Part shown: positions 19,701 to 28,525 of the stretch, one piece after another | Numbering within the stretch: the first letter of the stretch is position 1 | Layout: the number at the start of each line of letters is the position of its first letter | Assembly: GCA_028287925.1 (NCBI GenBank) | Contig: JAQBOS010000075.1 | Span: 1-34,224 of the forward strand | Origin: Mucilaginibacter sp. | GTDB lineage: Bacteria; Bacteroidota; Bacteroidia; Sphingobacteriales; Sphingobacteriaceae | Length of the DNA stretch: 34,224 nt | Reading direction: 5' to 3' | The notes under the pieces: model-generated | Seen by the model: only the letters and a program-made list of their open reading frames with translations | Databases searched by the model: none | What the model was told of the DNA's origin: nothing | Program-made: the position numbers and the translations under genes

Positions 19701-21535
19701 GCTTTACCGGGGGTAGCTGTGGCAGTATCATTTTGAATCACAAGTTTTTTTAACCCGTCAAAATGCTGAACCAATGTATCTCTCTTAGGGCTATTTGGCG
19801 TATTAACAAGATTTATTGACCCTACCCGTACAGCTATTGAAAGCGTGGTAACGGTTAATTTTTTATACATAGCAGCCGATAACCCAATATCTGGCCCGAT
19901 AAGAATTTGCGCTACCGGGTAATTTGTGTTAAAAGTATTCCCGGTATGAAGTTTGGCATTAAACGCAATGATGCCCTGCTCTACAACGGGCAGGTATATA
20001 TATATTGCTCCATCAACAAAAACATAACCTGTGGTACTTATCAAACTGGTATCAAAAGATCCTGTTTTAATTAATTTTTCAAGCCATTCCTTACTATTTA
20101 CTAGAGGCGTATCAACAGTTAACCACCCTTTTTCGCCGGTTAATGCTATTTTTATATTATTTAAGGTAGTGGTATCACTAAGCGCATCAATTGCAATCTT
20201 TATAAGCCTGTTGCCTCCCTGCAATACTAACTGCGGTGATGCAATTGCAAAGCCTATTGCGGCTGTATTTTTTGTACTTAGCTCAATCTCCTTTTTACTA
20301 ATAAATTCACAAATATTTTTAACAACAGGTGTGTTTAACACGCCATTATCAAAAGTTGGCCATTTTGGATTGGGCACAGTAAACTTAGCACCATATCCAT
20401 CTTTTGAGTTGGCTACAGGGTTTGCATATATAACATCAATATTTTTAACCTTTTCATCCGCATCGGCGGGGGTTTTAAGTATAAATATATTTTTAAGCTC
20501 TTTAACTGTGGCCTGGTTAATAACAAAATCGTTTTCGGTTTTATACACCTGTTCTTTGCCTGATGCATCCTTACCAGCGCTTAATGATGTTCCCTGGGCC
20601 AGGTCATATTCGGTAACGGTTTTTGCTAATTCAAAAACCACAAAAGCCTTGTCAGGTACGGATGGTTTATCCTCAAGCCGCAGTATATCACGATAGTAAA
20701 AATCAAGCATTTTACCTGTGAGGCCATTCATTTGCTGCTGTGCCAGGTTAAAGATCTTTAAAAAGGTAATAAACAATGCCATATAAGGCTGGTGAGCCGG
20801 ATATTGCGTTAAAGCAAAATCAATATAACTTGTCGACTGATTAACAATATTGCTGATAACCCCAAAAAATGCATGAAAAACATCATCTACATAGGGAACC
20901 GCATTAAGGATCTTATCTTCAGGTGTTATACCATTGTAAATATCAAATTCAGGGTCAATCTTATCATTTAAGCCCCACTCATCCTGGTTTAAAATTTTAG
21001 TATAATCAATATTCAAAACGGTTTTTGAATCAACCACAATAAATCCTTCTTCATAAGCAACAGCTTTTTTAAGCTCGGTGCTAAGTGATGATTGAATTGC
21101 CAGGTTTATATCTGCGTATAAAGGATTTTCAGGAATAGCTATTGAATACCATTGATCTATTTTTACTGCAATTGCAGCTATCTGCGTAAACAATGATGCA
21201 TATAGATCAGTAGTAGGCCCGGCCAGTATTTTATTGCTGGTATCGTTATAATCTTTTTTTATCTGATCAAGGTCAACCGTAGCAATAGAAGCTGCTATAA
21301 CAGCCATATCTCTTTTAAAAAATTCTGACCAGCTTGCTTTATTAATATCTGCAAGCGGACTATCAGGCATGTCATAAAACCTGATCTGATCGGCATACCC
21401 TGCTGCAAATATCAGCAGGTCTTCAATACTGCGGCCATCAATTGATACATAGGCCGGATCCAGGGCTTTAAGATAACGCTCTAACTGGCCTGAACCTTTC
21501 AGGATTATTTCGTTATGGCAATTACAGTTTTCCAT
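16727..21535 (-). CDS. Baseplate J/gp6-like protein (Pvc11-like) with long Ala-rich C-terminal extension
   Basis: 1602 aa; YYTRVSERLRHKGRAVTSWDYEHLVLDRFPNVFKVKCV and FVKVHARNPVYEQVIVFFRVKF match baseplate J-type proteins of eCIS; the last ~200 aa are low-complexity A/T/E/K/P-rich. Confidence 0.88.
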   Translation of the reverse strand: MENCNCHNEIILKGSGQLERYLKALDPAYVSIDGRSIEDLLIFAAGYADQIRFYDMPDSPLADINKASWSEFFKRDMAVIAASIATVDLDQIKKDYNDTSNKILAGPTTDLYASLFTQIAAIAVKIDQWYSIAIPENPLYADINLAIQSSLSTELKKAVAYEEGFIVVDSKTVLNIDYTKILNQDEWGLNDKIDPEFDIYNGITPEDKILNAVPYVDDVFHAFFGVISNIVNQSTSYIDFALTQYPAHQPYMALFITFLKIFNLAQQQMNGLTGKMLDFYYRDILRLEDKPSVPDKAFVVFELAKTVTEYDLAQGTSLSAGKDASGKEQVYKTENDFVINQATVKELKNIFILKTPADADEKVKNIDVIYANPVANSKDGYGAKFTVPNPKWPTFDNGVLNTPVVKNICEFISKKEIELSTKNTAAIGFAIASPQLVLQGGNRLIKIAIDALSDTTTLNNIKIALTGEKGWLTVDTPLVNSKEWLEKLIKTGSFDTSLISTTGYVFVDGAIYIYLPVVEQGIIAFNAKLHTGNTFNTNYPVAQILIGPDIGLSAAMYKKLTVTTLSIAVRVGSINLVNTPNSPKRDTLVQHFDGLKKLVIQNDTATATPGKAFDPFTTTPTLGTSFYIGSDEVFNKPLGQLALNITKTQDGLIQYEDEGDMPAEYNISVLSNNDWLNLVDYTGEQFTQASLTFNILNQNTSTPGATYTPPDAIYIDRNPIEYFPKYDINADKGFLRIDNVFGPDSDNYRDIQSRLNIAPRLQIKNISVSYISDLTALDPQVDQFFHVYPFGTVETTIDLPIYNDNYRKTYKNSLLNENLARGIIRNPLMVDANDALLPQFTYLNPNIKYQNALLSKVADNTEYIDPDKKFPTLTGDRRLNQLILESSGLDEEINGGNNQYSAQIQEEGQLFIGVQNLQPLQTLSLLFEFADGSAIDEDDDPPVINWSYLIYNEWRPLKAENLVSDSTYGFQTTGIVKLDVPGDANSNHTIITDGLYWFCASVTNGSKCIPQLIDVIAQATEVQFYDQGNSQQHFDNALPAGTISKLSVAVAQISKVQQPFASFDGKHKEVGKEYYTRVSERLRHKGRAVTSWDYEHLVLDRFPNVFKVKCVTNTDPGCVCRKPVTHREHLGKIKCCGPVSATGNVLIVPVPNLKNDNAANPLQPKTSRLTLIEIVNYLSGLTSPFVKVHARNPVYEQVIVFFRVKFLSGIDKGYYLKKLNDEIVQYLTPWAFDQTIEADFGQKIYASAIINFIEQRPYVDFITDFLMGVCRDECCPPKQHNAKKVTNKDFVAALDTVSGCNDIEVFLKDQGYFIGDVIAKPSSQVSLLVSAPKHIILLYDEPTELTPCEKRLMAKPPVAILPVDTLHPGTGVSIVTEAPRLAGGTIVATTPGKIAGTGVAINKTVDEKGLAEIAAPAENTATPAIAEDKVIVVPALAESSVETGVIAEKAAAPEIAAAKTADPTVAAEKATDASTPAVQVANTTNLAERASDPASAVAKAAGTTPTADAAAVDNNAEAVTATDKSSEMEKISEKIEDAIVGIDKVLKDQTSKFTTKSKAAVKKAEDFFKSVVKGKSADPAPTNDQPANAAADPAKSPDNKTT

Positions 21536-21607
21536 TTTAGCGTATTTTTGATGTTGGCTTTAAAGCCGTTTTTGTAAATAATTATATTGATTCGATCAAA
21601 ACCACTT

Positions 21608-22024
21608 TCACGTTGAAATATTTGTTGCTTCGCTGATATAAAATGGATAAACATAATTATAGCGCGTATTAGTTGTTATGATGGTATATTGCACGTCGAT
21701 CTGTAACACCCCTCCGTTCTGATCCGGCGTAGCTGTTACGCTTTCCACTATGATCCTTGGTTCGTTATACACAAGCGCGTCATTAACTATTTTTTGGATC
21801 ATAGCAATGGTAGGCGTATTCATTATATCAAAAACGTGAGGCTGCAAATTGCATCCAAAGGTTGGCAGCATAATCCTTTCACCGGTTATGGTTGATAAAA
21901 TTATCTCTATACTGCTGCGTACATCCGGTTCATTAACCAGCATATCAACAGTATATGACTCTCTGCGAAAAGTTGGGGGAAAGCTCCACCCTGTTCCTAA
22001 AAATGATTGGTCTGTTATAGCCAT
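21608..22024 (-). CDS. GPW/gp25-family baseplate wedge protein (Pvc9-like)
   Basis: 138 aa; FLGTGWSFPPTF...VRSSIEIILSTITGERIMLPTFGCNLQPHVFD is the gp25 signature. Confidence 0.92.
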   Translation of the reverse strand: MAITDQSFLGTGWSFPPTFRRESYTVDMLVNEPDVRSSIEIILSTITGERIMLPTFGCNLQPHVFDIMNTPTIAMIQKIVNDALVYNEPRIIVESVTATPDQNGGVLQIDVQYTIITTNTRYNYVYPFYISEATNIST

Positions 22025-22041
22025 TGTTCAATATTTTTAAA

Positions 22042-22341
22042 TCAACCTCCAATTAAAACTGTTGGACAGCCTGCAACTATGCTGCCGCCATGTGCTGTGG
22101 AATCACCTACCCTGGCAGCCTGATTACCACTTATCATTACCGTAGCAGATCCCATTATAATGCTATCAGGCGGCCCTGCGCAGGTACACATATTTCCAAC
22201 TGTTGCCGCTGGCATGCCGCCAATTAAAACCGTTGGAATTCCCGGCGGTAAAATAGGTCCACCCGTGTGCGGCGTCGGTGTCGGCGGCGGATTCGTCATC
22301 GGGCATACATGATTATCGGATACACGGGCTGCTGGTGGCAT
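22042..22341 (-). CDS. PAAR-domain spike tip protein (Pvc10-like)
   Basis: 99 aa; MPPAARVSDNHVCPM...GGPILPPGIPTVLIGGMPAATVGNMCTC...AARVGDSTAHGGSIVAGCPTVLIGG. Confidence 0.95.
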   Translation of the reverse strand: MPPAARVSDNHVCPMTNPPPTPTPHTGGPILPPGIPTVLIGGMPAATVGNMCTCAGPPDSIIMGSATVMISGNQAARVGDSTAHGGSIVAGCPTVLIGG

Positions 22342-22368
22342 ATGTGTTTATATTATTTATTCTTCTGT

Positions 22369-24006
22369 TTAATTGATCATTACCATTGTGCCTTTTATAG
22401 TCACATTTCCCATTCCTGCCTCTATGGTAATTCCGCTTGAGTCCATTTTTATGCTGTTCTGATTTTCATCAGTCATCACAAAAGCACCTGAATCGTCATT
22501 TAAGATCACTGATTTTTCGCCTGTTGCAGTGGTTACTGATAAGGTAAGCCGCTTATTGGTGTCGTCAAAAATCAGCTTAACACCTTCTTTAGTTACAAAC
22601 CCATATTGCTCCGCACCTGAATCTACAGGCAAGGGTGATTGTTTTGAGCTGCTGCTATGCAGATATCCGAGTATAATCGGCTCGCGGGGGTCATCATTCA
22701 AAAAGCCAAGTACAACCTCATCTGATGCCTGGGGCCTGAAATACACGCCCCTGTTTGCACCTGCATCAAGCGTTGCTACTCTGGCCCACATCCCTTCATT
22801 GCCTGAAGTAATGGTGGGCACCTGTACTTTTACCCGGTACTGGCCGCCATCGGCATCGTCAACATCTAAAACAGTACCTATAAGCAACCCGTTTATACCG
22901 GGCAGTAAACCCGAAGTTGGTTTATCCATCACCTTTTCTTTCCAATAAAAAAGGTCCTCGCTCCAGCCAAACTGAATATCGGTAAGCCAGGTACCATCAA
23001 AAATATGCTGAACGCCACTGACAAATACATCACCGTTAAAGCGGTCGCCTACCCCGCCAAGGGTAATCATTGTGCCTGGTTTTACAGTTGAATTTCCCTG
23101 GATGCGTACCCGTCCCACATTCTTTGAAAGATGGTTCCGCATGGCATAAGCATCAGCCCAATCCTGCAATTGCGGTTGAGTTAAATGTCCCGCATGGTTA
23201 AGCTTTACCTGCGCACCTATTACACCTCCTATATCATTTATATCAATATTGCCATTATCAGCAAATGAGGAATCGCCAGGGTCTGATTGTTCCAGCTGCT
23301 GTTGGGTATAATCCCATGAAATGCCTGAAACACCGGCCAGCTGCCTGCGGGCATCCATTTCTGCTTCAAACTCAAAAATAGTTTGTCCGTATGTTGCCGT
23401 TAACACAGAGGTGCCGGCTGTTGGCTTTTTAATAACCAATTTACCGTCGTCTGTTAAAACAAGCATGCCGTTGGCTTCTGCGCGGGTTACTATAAAATCC
23501 CAGTCGGTAGTATCAAATTGAACTAACTGAGGGTGGCTTACCGTAGTAGTGTCCAGGTCAGTATCCAAACCTGCGTTGCCAGCAAGCGTACTTATTACAT
23601 CGCTATCTTTTTGGTCAATATAGTAGGCGCTGTTACGGTTACCTGTAAGCTTTATGGCTGTATCTTTGGCTTCAATTATAAGCAGTGAACTTCCCTTTTG
23701 CGTAGTTTTAATAGCGTGCTTAACAATTATCCCTTTAAATACCGTATTCACCAAGCCCTGGTAACCCAACTGGATCTCAACCTGGCTACCCGGTTTATAA
23801 GTATCATCGTCGCTAAGCGGAAAATCGGCATCAGATGCAGAACCGTCAACAAAAACAAGCTTTGCGTAAGCCACCTTATTAAAGGTTTTATTTACCAGTA
23901 TAGTTAAAAGCGCAACGTTTGTACCCAATGCAGTGCCGTTAATAAGTACTGTCTGGCTGGCTACAACTGTTGATTGCGGTGCTCCCGGTGGTAAACTGTC
24001 TAACAT
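22369..24006 (-). CDS. VgrG-like spike protein (Pvc8-like)
   Basis: 545 aa; gp27-like N-terminus and gp5/VgrG OB-fold region GTVLDVDDADGGQYRVKVQVPTI...GMWARVATLDAGANRGVYFRPQASDEVVLGFLNDDPREPIILGYLHS. Confidence 0.93.
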   Translation of the reverse strand: MLDSLPPGAPQSTVVASQTVLINGTALGTNVALLTILVNKTFNKVAYAKLVFVDGSASDADFPLSDDDTYKPGSQVEIQLGYQGLVNTVFKGIIVKHAIKTTQKGSSLLIIEAKDTAIKLTGNRNSAYYIDQKDSDVISTLAGNAGLDTDLDTTTVSHPQLVQFDTTDWDFIVTRAEANGMLVLTDDGKLVIKKPTAGTSVLTATYGQTIFEFEAEMDARRQLAGVSGISWDYTQQQLEQSDPGDSSFADNGNIDINDIGGVIGAQVKLNHAGHLTQPQLQDWADAYAMRNHLSKNVGRVRIQGNSTVKPGTMITLGGVGDRFNGDVFVSGVQHIFDGTWLTDIQFGWSEDLFYWKEKVMDKPTSGLLPGINGLLIGTVLDVDDADGGQYRVKVQVPTITSGNEGMWARVATLDAGANRGVYFRPQASDEVVLGFLNDDPREPIILGYLHSSSSKQSPLPVDSGAEQYGFVTKEGVKLIFDDTNKRLTLSVTTATGEKSVILNDDSGAFVMTDENQNSIKMDSSGITIEAGMGNVTIKGTMVMIN

Positions 24007-24040
24007 GTCTTTATCGGTTATTAATATTTTATACTCTTAT

Positions 24041-24718
24041 TTATTTTGAAATGGGCGGAAAAATAAGGGTGCTGCCCGCCTGTAATTTCCTAAAGTTTTT
24101 AAGCTTGTTAACTTTTGCCACCTGCAGGTAGTACCTTTGGTCTTTATATACCTGGTTGGTTAATAGTGGCAGCAGGTCTCCCTCTTTTACTTGCACAGAA
24201 TGCGTAAGATCAGGCGATGAAAGCATGTTCAGGATATCGCCGAGGCTGGTTGTACGCTCTGTAAATGAAGCGCTGATCTTTGCCCTTATGGGCAGCCCAA
24301 ACATGTCAAACATGGTATAGGTTACCGTTGAGCTGGTTAATACACAATTGCAGATAAACAAACCATACTGCAGCAACAGGTAATTGGGCCTGTGAATGTC
24401 GCCGTCAATTGATGTTGTTGCCAGCCTGAAAAGGATTACCTGCGCGGTTACCGGTATTTTTACACCATTTGTATTTACACCGGTTCCATCAAGTGTCAGT
24501 TCTATCGTAAATGTACGGGGGTCTACCCTTAAAAAATGAGGATCAACTCCCGACTGGCCGGTTGGCGCATTACTATCATAAACAATATTTTCACTAATGG
24601 CTATATTTTCCGGATTGAACATAGCCAAAAAAGGTACAGCAAGCTTAGGTATCCCGTTCTCGTCTGTTTGTAAGATCTTAAGGTTAAAGGGCAACATTGC
24701 CGCACTTTGAGTATCCAT
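24041..24718 (-). CDS. LysM-type CIS tube/baseplate connector (Pvc7-like)
   Basis: 225 aa; AMFNPENIAISENIVYD... and C-terminal VKEGDLLPLLTNQVYKDQRYYLQVAKVNKLKNFRKLQAGSTLIFPP (LysM-like). Confidence 0.9.
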   Translation of the reverse strand: MDTQSAAMLPFNLKILQTDENGIPKLAVPFLAMFNPENIAISENIVYDSNAPTGQSGVDPHFLRVDPRTFTIELTLDGTGVNTNGVKIPVTAQVILFRLATTSIDGDIHRPNYLLLQYGLFICNCVLTSSTVTYTMFDMFGLPIRAKISASFTERTTSLGDILNMLSSPDLTHSVQVKEGDLLPLLTNQVYKDQRYYLQVAKVNKLKNFRKLQAGSTLIFPPISK

Positions 24719-24879
24719 CAGCGTTCTTGTTTTTCTTTAATAATTTCTAATACTTTTTGTATGGCTTCATAGTCTGCAGCTTTGCTGCCCGCCTGCGAGG
24801 GCTGACTGCTGTTACCGCTGGTCACCGGGGCCGGGTTAACAACCGCCCTGATAATTATTTCGTTGATCTGTACGGGCAT
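24718..24879 (-). CDS. Small DUF5908-like eCIS protein (Pvc6-like)
   Basis: 53-aa ORF below the ORF-track cutoff: MPVQINEIIIRAVVNPAPVTSGNSSQPSQAGSKAADYEAIQKVLEIIKEKQER*. ATGA overlap with the next gene; position between tube and LysM genes matches Pvc6. Confidence 0.85.
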   Translation of the reverse strand: MPVQINEIIIRAVVNPAPVTSGNSSQPSQAGSKAADYEAIQKVLEIIKEKQER

Positions 24880-24884
24880 AGCTT

Positions 24885-25352
24885 TTACATTTTTCGTTCA
24901 AAATATTGATAGGCCAGTTCTATAGTTTCCACTACAACCGAATTATCAGTTGACTTAAAGTCAGATGTAGACCACTTTAAGGGGTAAGCCTGCACCACAT
25001 TCCAAACAGCATAGGGCTGGCCCGCATCATCCAGTAACGTTATCATAATATCAGCAGGCTTGAAATCGTAAATTGGCACAGTGAAATAAGTGTTCTGTGC
25101 CGATTTGAACCATGCGAGCAGGGCTGTTCCTTTTAACAATCCTCTTTTCAGAATCAGATTTGGATATTTCGCTCTTTTTGGGAACTTATATACAAACCTG
25201 TTCTCCCCGCCTTCGCGTAATTCTTCAGTTTCAATTTCTACCGATAAACCACTAACCTCCTGGAAACGCTGTTCAGTATCACTGTCAGCGCCGCTTACTC
25301 CAACAAATTCAACTTTGAAGTGAAAGCCTGCCGGTGGATAATAGGTTGCCAT
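24885..25352 (-). CDS. Tail tube protein (gp19/Hcp-like), second paralogue (Pvc5-like)
   Basis: The ORF track begins at 25391, but an internal Met at 25352 (MATYYPPAGFHFKVEFVG...) avoids overlapping the upstream gene and matches family starts. QRFQEVSGLSVEIETEELREGGENRFVYKFPKRAKYPNLILKRGLL is the tube signature. Confidence 0.92.
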   Translation of the reverse strand: MATYYPPAGFHFKVEFVGVSGADSDTEQRFQEVSGLSVEIETEELREGGENRFVYKFPKRAKYPNLILKRGLLKGTALLAWFKSAQNTYFTVPIYDFKPADIMITLLDDAGQPYAVWNVVQAYPLKWSTSDFKSTDNSVVVETIELAYQYFERKM

Positions 25353-25356
25353 GTTG

Positions 25357-25794
25357 TTATGCTGCTTTCCTTGAAATACCTTCGTGAACAAGCTCTAAAG
25401 ATTCAATAGCTATTTCGTTGCCGGTAGCTTTTAATCCAGGCCCGTCAATTTTCACAGGCCATGCTTGTGCTATGCTCCAAACAAAAACAGGGTTGTTTTC
25501 ATCATTTAACAATGTAATAGTCAGGTCCCTGCGGTCAACGCCTGGGTTTCCAGCGTTATTCAGCCAATCAAAAAGCGAGTTATCACTGGTAACCATGCCC
25601 TTTTTCAGGGTTATATGAGGAGCCTTTGAAAGCCCCTGGCGTTGTAGTGATAATGTAGTTGATGACATTAAGCCATCTCTGTATTCAATAGCCTGAACTT
25701 CTTGTGAAAGCCCGCTTACTTCTGAGAAACCTATAGGTGCACCGCCGCCCAATGAAACACTGAAATGGAAGACTGGTAATGGATAATTTGCCAT
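25357..25794 (-). CDS. Tail tube protein (gp19/Hcp-like), first paralogue (Pvc1-like)
   Basis: 145 aa; PLPVFHFSVSLGGGAPIGFSEVSGLSQEVQAIEYRDGLM...APHITLKKGMV. Confidence 0.93.
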   Translation of the reverse strand: MANYPLPVFHFSVSLGGGAPIGFSEVSGLSQEVQAIEYRDGLMSSTTLSLQRQGLSKAPHITLKKGMVTSDNSLFDWLNNAGNPGVDRRDLTITLLNDENNPVFVWSIAQAWPVKIDGPGLKATGNEIAIESLELVHEGISRKAA

Positions 25795-25847
25795 TTTTGT
25801 AGTTTTTATGTTTTACAATAATTTGAAATACTATTTATTACTTGTTA

Positions 25848-27314
25848 TTATGATGTTTGCAACATTTGCTCAAACTGCATAATGATAAATTCTGCCGGGC
25901 GGGCTACAGCCATCCCGATTTGGATGATAAGCCTTCCTTCTAAAATATCAACAGATGTCATTGTGCTGCCAAGGCCAATATTTACAAAATATGCCTGCTC
26001 TGGTTTTGCACCGGCCAATGCGCCATCGCGCCATTTCATGAACAGATAATTCTCAATCATGGCCTGTACTTTTACCCAGGTTGCTGAAGTGTTTGGCTCA
26101 AACACAAACATGCCTGTTGAATTTTTAATTGACTGTTCAACAGTGATAAAAAAGCGGCGAACATTGATATATCTCCATTCATTATCATTGCCGTCAAGCG
26201 TGCGTGCGCCCATAACTACTGTACCAAAGCCATGAGTATTCAATATGGCATTTACTGATTTACCGGTTTGATCGTTTACGTTCATCAGGTCCTGATCAAT
26301 CCTGGCAACAGTAACGTTTGCTTTAACTACATCAGTTAAGGAAACATTTGCAGGGGCTTTCCATACACCAATTTTTGAATCAATACCGCAATAAACACCA
26401 GCTATAGCAGCCGAAGGCGGTAAAGTGATATGTAAGTTCTGATACTGGCCCAGGATGTAATTGTATAAGGTTGAGGCCGTAGTTTTAAGCGAAAGCATTG
26501 TTGCTCCGGCTCTTGGGTTCGGAGAAGGTGTAGCCCCATTCACAGTATAATTGTGAATTGTCAGGTTATCAAAGGTAAATGCATAATTATAAACAGTTTC
26601 CAGGTATGGATAGTAAACTGCCGCGTATTGCAAAGCAAACGGAGCTGCACCTGTTGCATTTACGTTGTTAATGGTATTGTTAAGATCAGTGCTGATTGAA
26701 GCAGATGTTTTTGGAACTGTTGGCCTTGCAGTATCAAGAACTGCAAAACGATCGCCCAGGGATGCTGCCTGACTAGCCATATACTGATTTATAGCACCAA
26801 GGTTGGTGGGGGTGGCAGGATCGGCATCAAGGTGGATTGCTTCGGGACATAACAAAATTGTAGGTCCGTCTATCGCTCCTACCGCATCAAAGCCACCTTC
26901 CAGGTCGGTCAGCGCAATTGAATTGGTATATTTTCCAACAGATGTTATATAACAGCGTGTACCGCCATTAGCAAAATAATGCTTTACTGCATGGTATAAA
27001 ATATGAGGGCTCATACTTGCACTATCAAGGGTGATCACAGCGCTGTAACCCGTTGTTTTTCCGCCTGATTGTTTCTCATCAATATTAATGGTAATATTAG
27101 TTGGGTCTTCAACATCCGGCCCGCCAAAAAACTGTACGTAATCACTCATGCTGTTGATGGGTGTAGGTACTTTTGCCAGGTCGTCTGTAACCAGGTTAGT
27201 AGCTATACTTGTATAGCCTACAAAAGCAGGAACAGCAGATTCTACTTCTGCTATTGAAGGTGGAAGGGTAGATATTTCCTCTACATATACACCCGGAGAT
27301 CTGTAATTTGCCAT
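25848..27314 (-). CDS. Contractile tail sheath protein (Pvc2-like)
   Basis: 488 aa; MANYRSPGVYVEEISTLPPSIAEVESAVPAFVGYT and C-terminal GTVVMGARTLDGNDNEWRYINVRRFFITVEQSIKNSTGMFVFEPN are sheath signatures. Confidence 0.96.
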   Translation of the reverse strand: MANYRSPGVYVEEISTLPPSIAEVESAVPAFVGYTSIATNLVTDDLAKVPTPINSMSDYVQFFGGPDVEDPTNITINIDEKQSGGKTTGYSAVITLDSASMSPHILYHAVKHYFANGGTRCYITSVGKYTNSIALTDLEGGFDAVGAIDGPTILLCPEAIHLDADPATPTNLGAINQYMASQAASLGDRFAVLDTARPTVPKTSASISTDLNNTINNVNATGAAPFALQYAAVYYPYLETVYNYAFTFDNLTIHNYTVNGATPSPNPRAGATMLSLKTTASTLYNYILGQYQNLHITLPPSAAIAGVYCGIDSKIGVWKAPANVSLTDVVKANVTVARIDQDLMNVNDQTGKSVNAILNTHGFGTVVMGARTLDGNDNEWRYINVRRFFITVEQSIKNSTGMFVFEPNTSATWVKVQAMIENYLFMKWRDGALAGAKPEQAYFVNIGLGSTMTSVDILEGRLIIQIGMAVARPAEFIIMQFEQMLQTS

Positions 27315-27328
27315 TTTTTTTATTGGTT

Positions 27329-28519
27329 TTAAAGTGTTATAAATACGTCTGAATAAATAGTTGGAAGGCTGCCCGCGTCAATTATTGCTGTTGACGGATA
27401 AGGCAGGCTGGTTTTTACAACTGCTGTTTTAGCCGGTGTTTTTGTGTACTTGCTTAGTGTTATTATAAGCGGGTCTTTTGTTGCGCTTGTTGATGATGTA
27501 TATTTTTCAAAAAGGGTAATATTGCTCATTGATACAAATACCAGGCTCAAATCAGCGCTCGAGGCCAGCTTAAATTTAACAGTAGTATCATTGGAGCTTA
27601 TAGCCAGTTGTTTTATAAAATCCGTTTTTTGAACCGGGGTAAGTTTGGCCATTTCAAGGTAAAGCGGGCTATTGGTTTGCAACTGAATAGTGTAGCGCCA
27701 AACGGTTGGACGGTTCTTAAACAATGCCACATAATTTGGCCTTGCAGGAACAAGCGACCTGTCTGGTTCAACGATCCTATAATTTGCAGACAAGCTTGCC
27801 GAGAGTGAAAGCTCTATTACCCCAAATACCTGCTGGTTAGCCATGCTGCCTAAAAAGTAAAATGTATCTGTCACAATATTATTAACCAGTAGCTGGCAGC
27901 ACCCTGAAGAGAGCGAAGAAAGATCAAACGTAATGTCTGATTGGGTGCCCTGAACAATAACAGATCTGGCGGTAACTATAGCACCGGTTAAAAGATGCTT
28001 AACTTTTGCTTTGCTTGCTGTTATAACACCGGCAAAATTAAATGTATAACTAGCCGAAGATTTTTTAAGCTGATCAACGTTTCCGTCAACCCCTGTTGCG
28101 TTTTTTGTTAAATGAAGATTATTGCGGGCAGCGGCAAGGTCCTTTACCTGGTTGCTGAAGTAATAAATATTCCCGGCATTTAACTGGGTTGGCAGGGTAT
28201 CAAAATTAACCAATGAGGGGTTTTGGAGCAGCATGAAAAAACTAAGTTTATCTGCATTGGTTACAGCATTCCTTAAAAGATCATTACCTGCCATGTTTTT
28301 TCCCGATGTACCGGCCATTACCACAAAGCCGCCTGTTGTGTCAGTATTTTTAAATACCATATTTTTCGCCTTCATAAAGGCCATACATTCAGCTGTTGGC
28401 ACAATAGTGAAATCTAATTTTGGAGTTGCCTGGTAGCTTGCGCATATTTGATTACTATAAAACAATTGCATAACCTGCATGGTTACTAATTCTGAATATT
28501 TTACTATTATTGTAGCCAT
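27329..28519 (-). CDS. Conserved-position eCIS operon protein of unknown function
   Basis: 396 aa intact ORF in tight operonic spacing between the DUF4255-like gene and the sheath gene; no family motif recognised. Confidence 0.8.
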   Translation of the reverse strand: MATIIVKYSELVTMQVMQLFYSNQICASYQATPKLDFTIVPTAECMAFMKAKNMVFKNTDTTGGFVVMAGTSGKNMAGNDLLRNAVTNADKLSFFMLLQNPSLVNFDTLPTQLNAGNIYYFSNQVKDLAAARNNLHLTKNATGVDGNVDQLKKSSASYTFNFAGVITASKAKVKHLLTGAIVTARSVIVQGTQSDITFDLSSLSSGCCQLLVNNIVTDTFYFLGSMANQQVFGVIELSLSASLSANYRIVEPDRSLVPARPNYVALFKNRPTVWRYTIQLQTNSPLYLEMAKLTPVQKTDFIKQLAISSNDTTVKFKLASSADLSLVFVSMSNITLFEKYTSSTSATKDPLIITLSKYTKTPAKTAVVKTSLPYPSTAIIDAGSLPTIYSDVFITL

Positions 28520-28525
28520 AATAAA

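Noticed and set aside
20031-20696. 221-aa plus-strand ORF inside the J gene
   Set aside because: Antisense to a well-supported 1602-aa coding region; the Ser/Leu/Phe-rich composition is typical of a shadow ORF.
25353-25391. Upstream start of the second tube protein at 25391 (ORF track)
   Set aside because: The extra 13 residues overlap the preceding tube gene and do not resemble the family N-terminus; Met at 25352 fits better.
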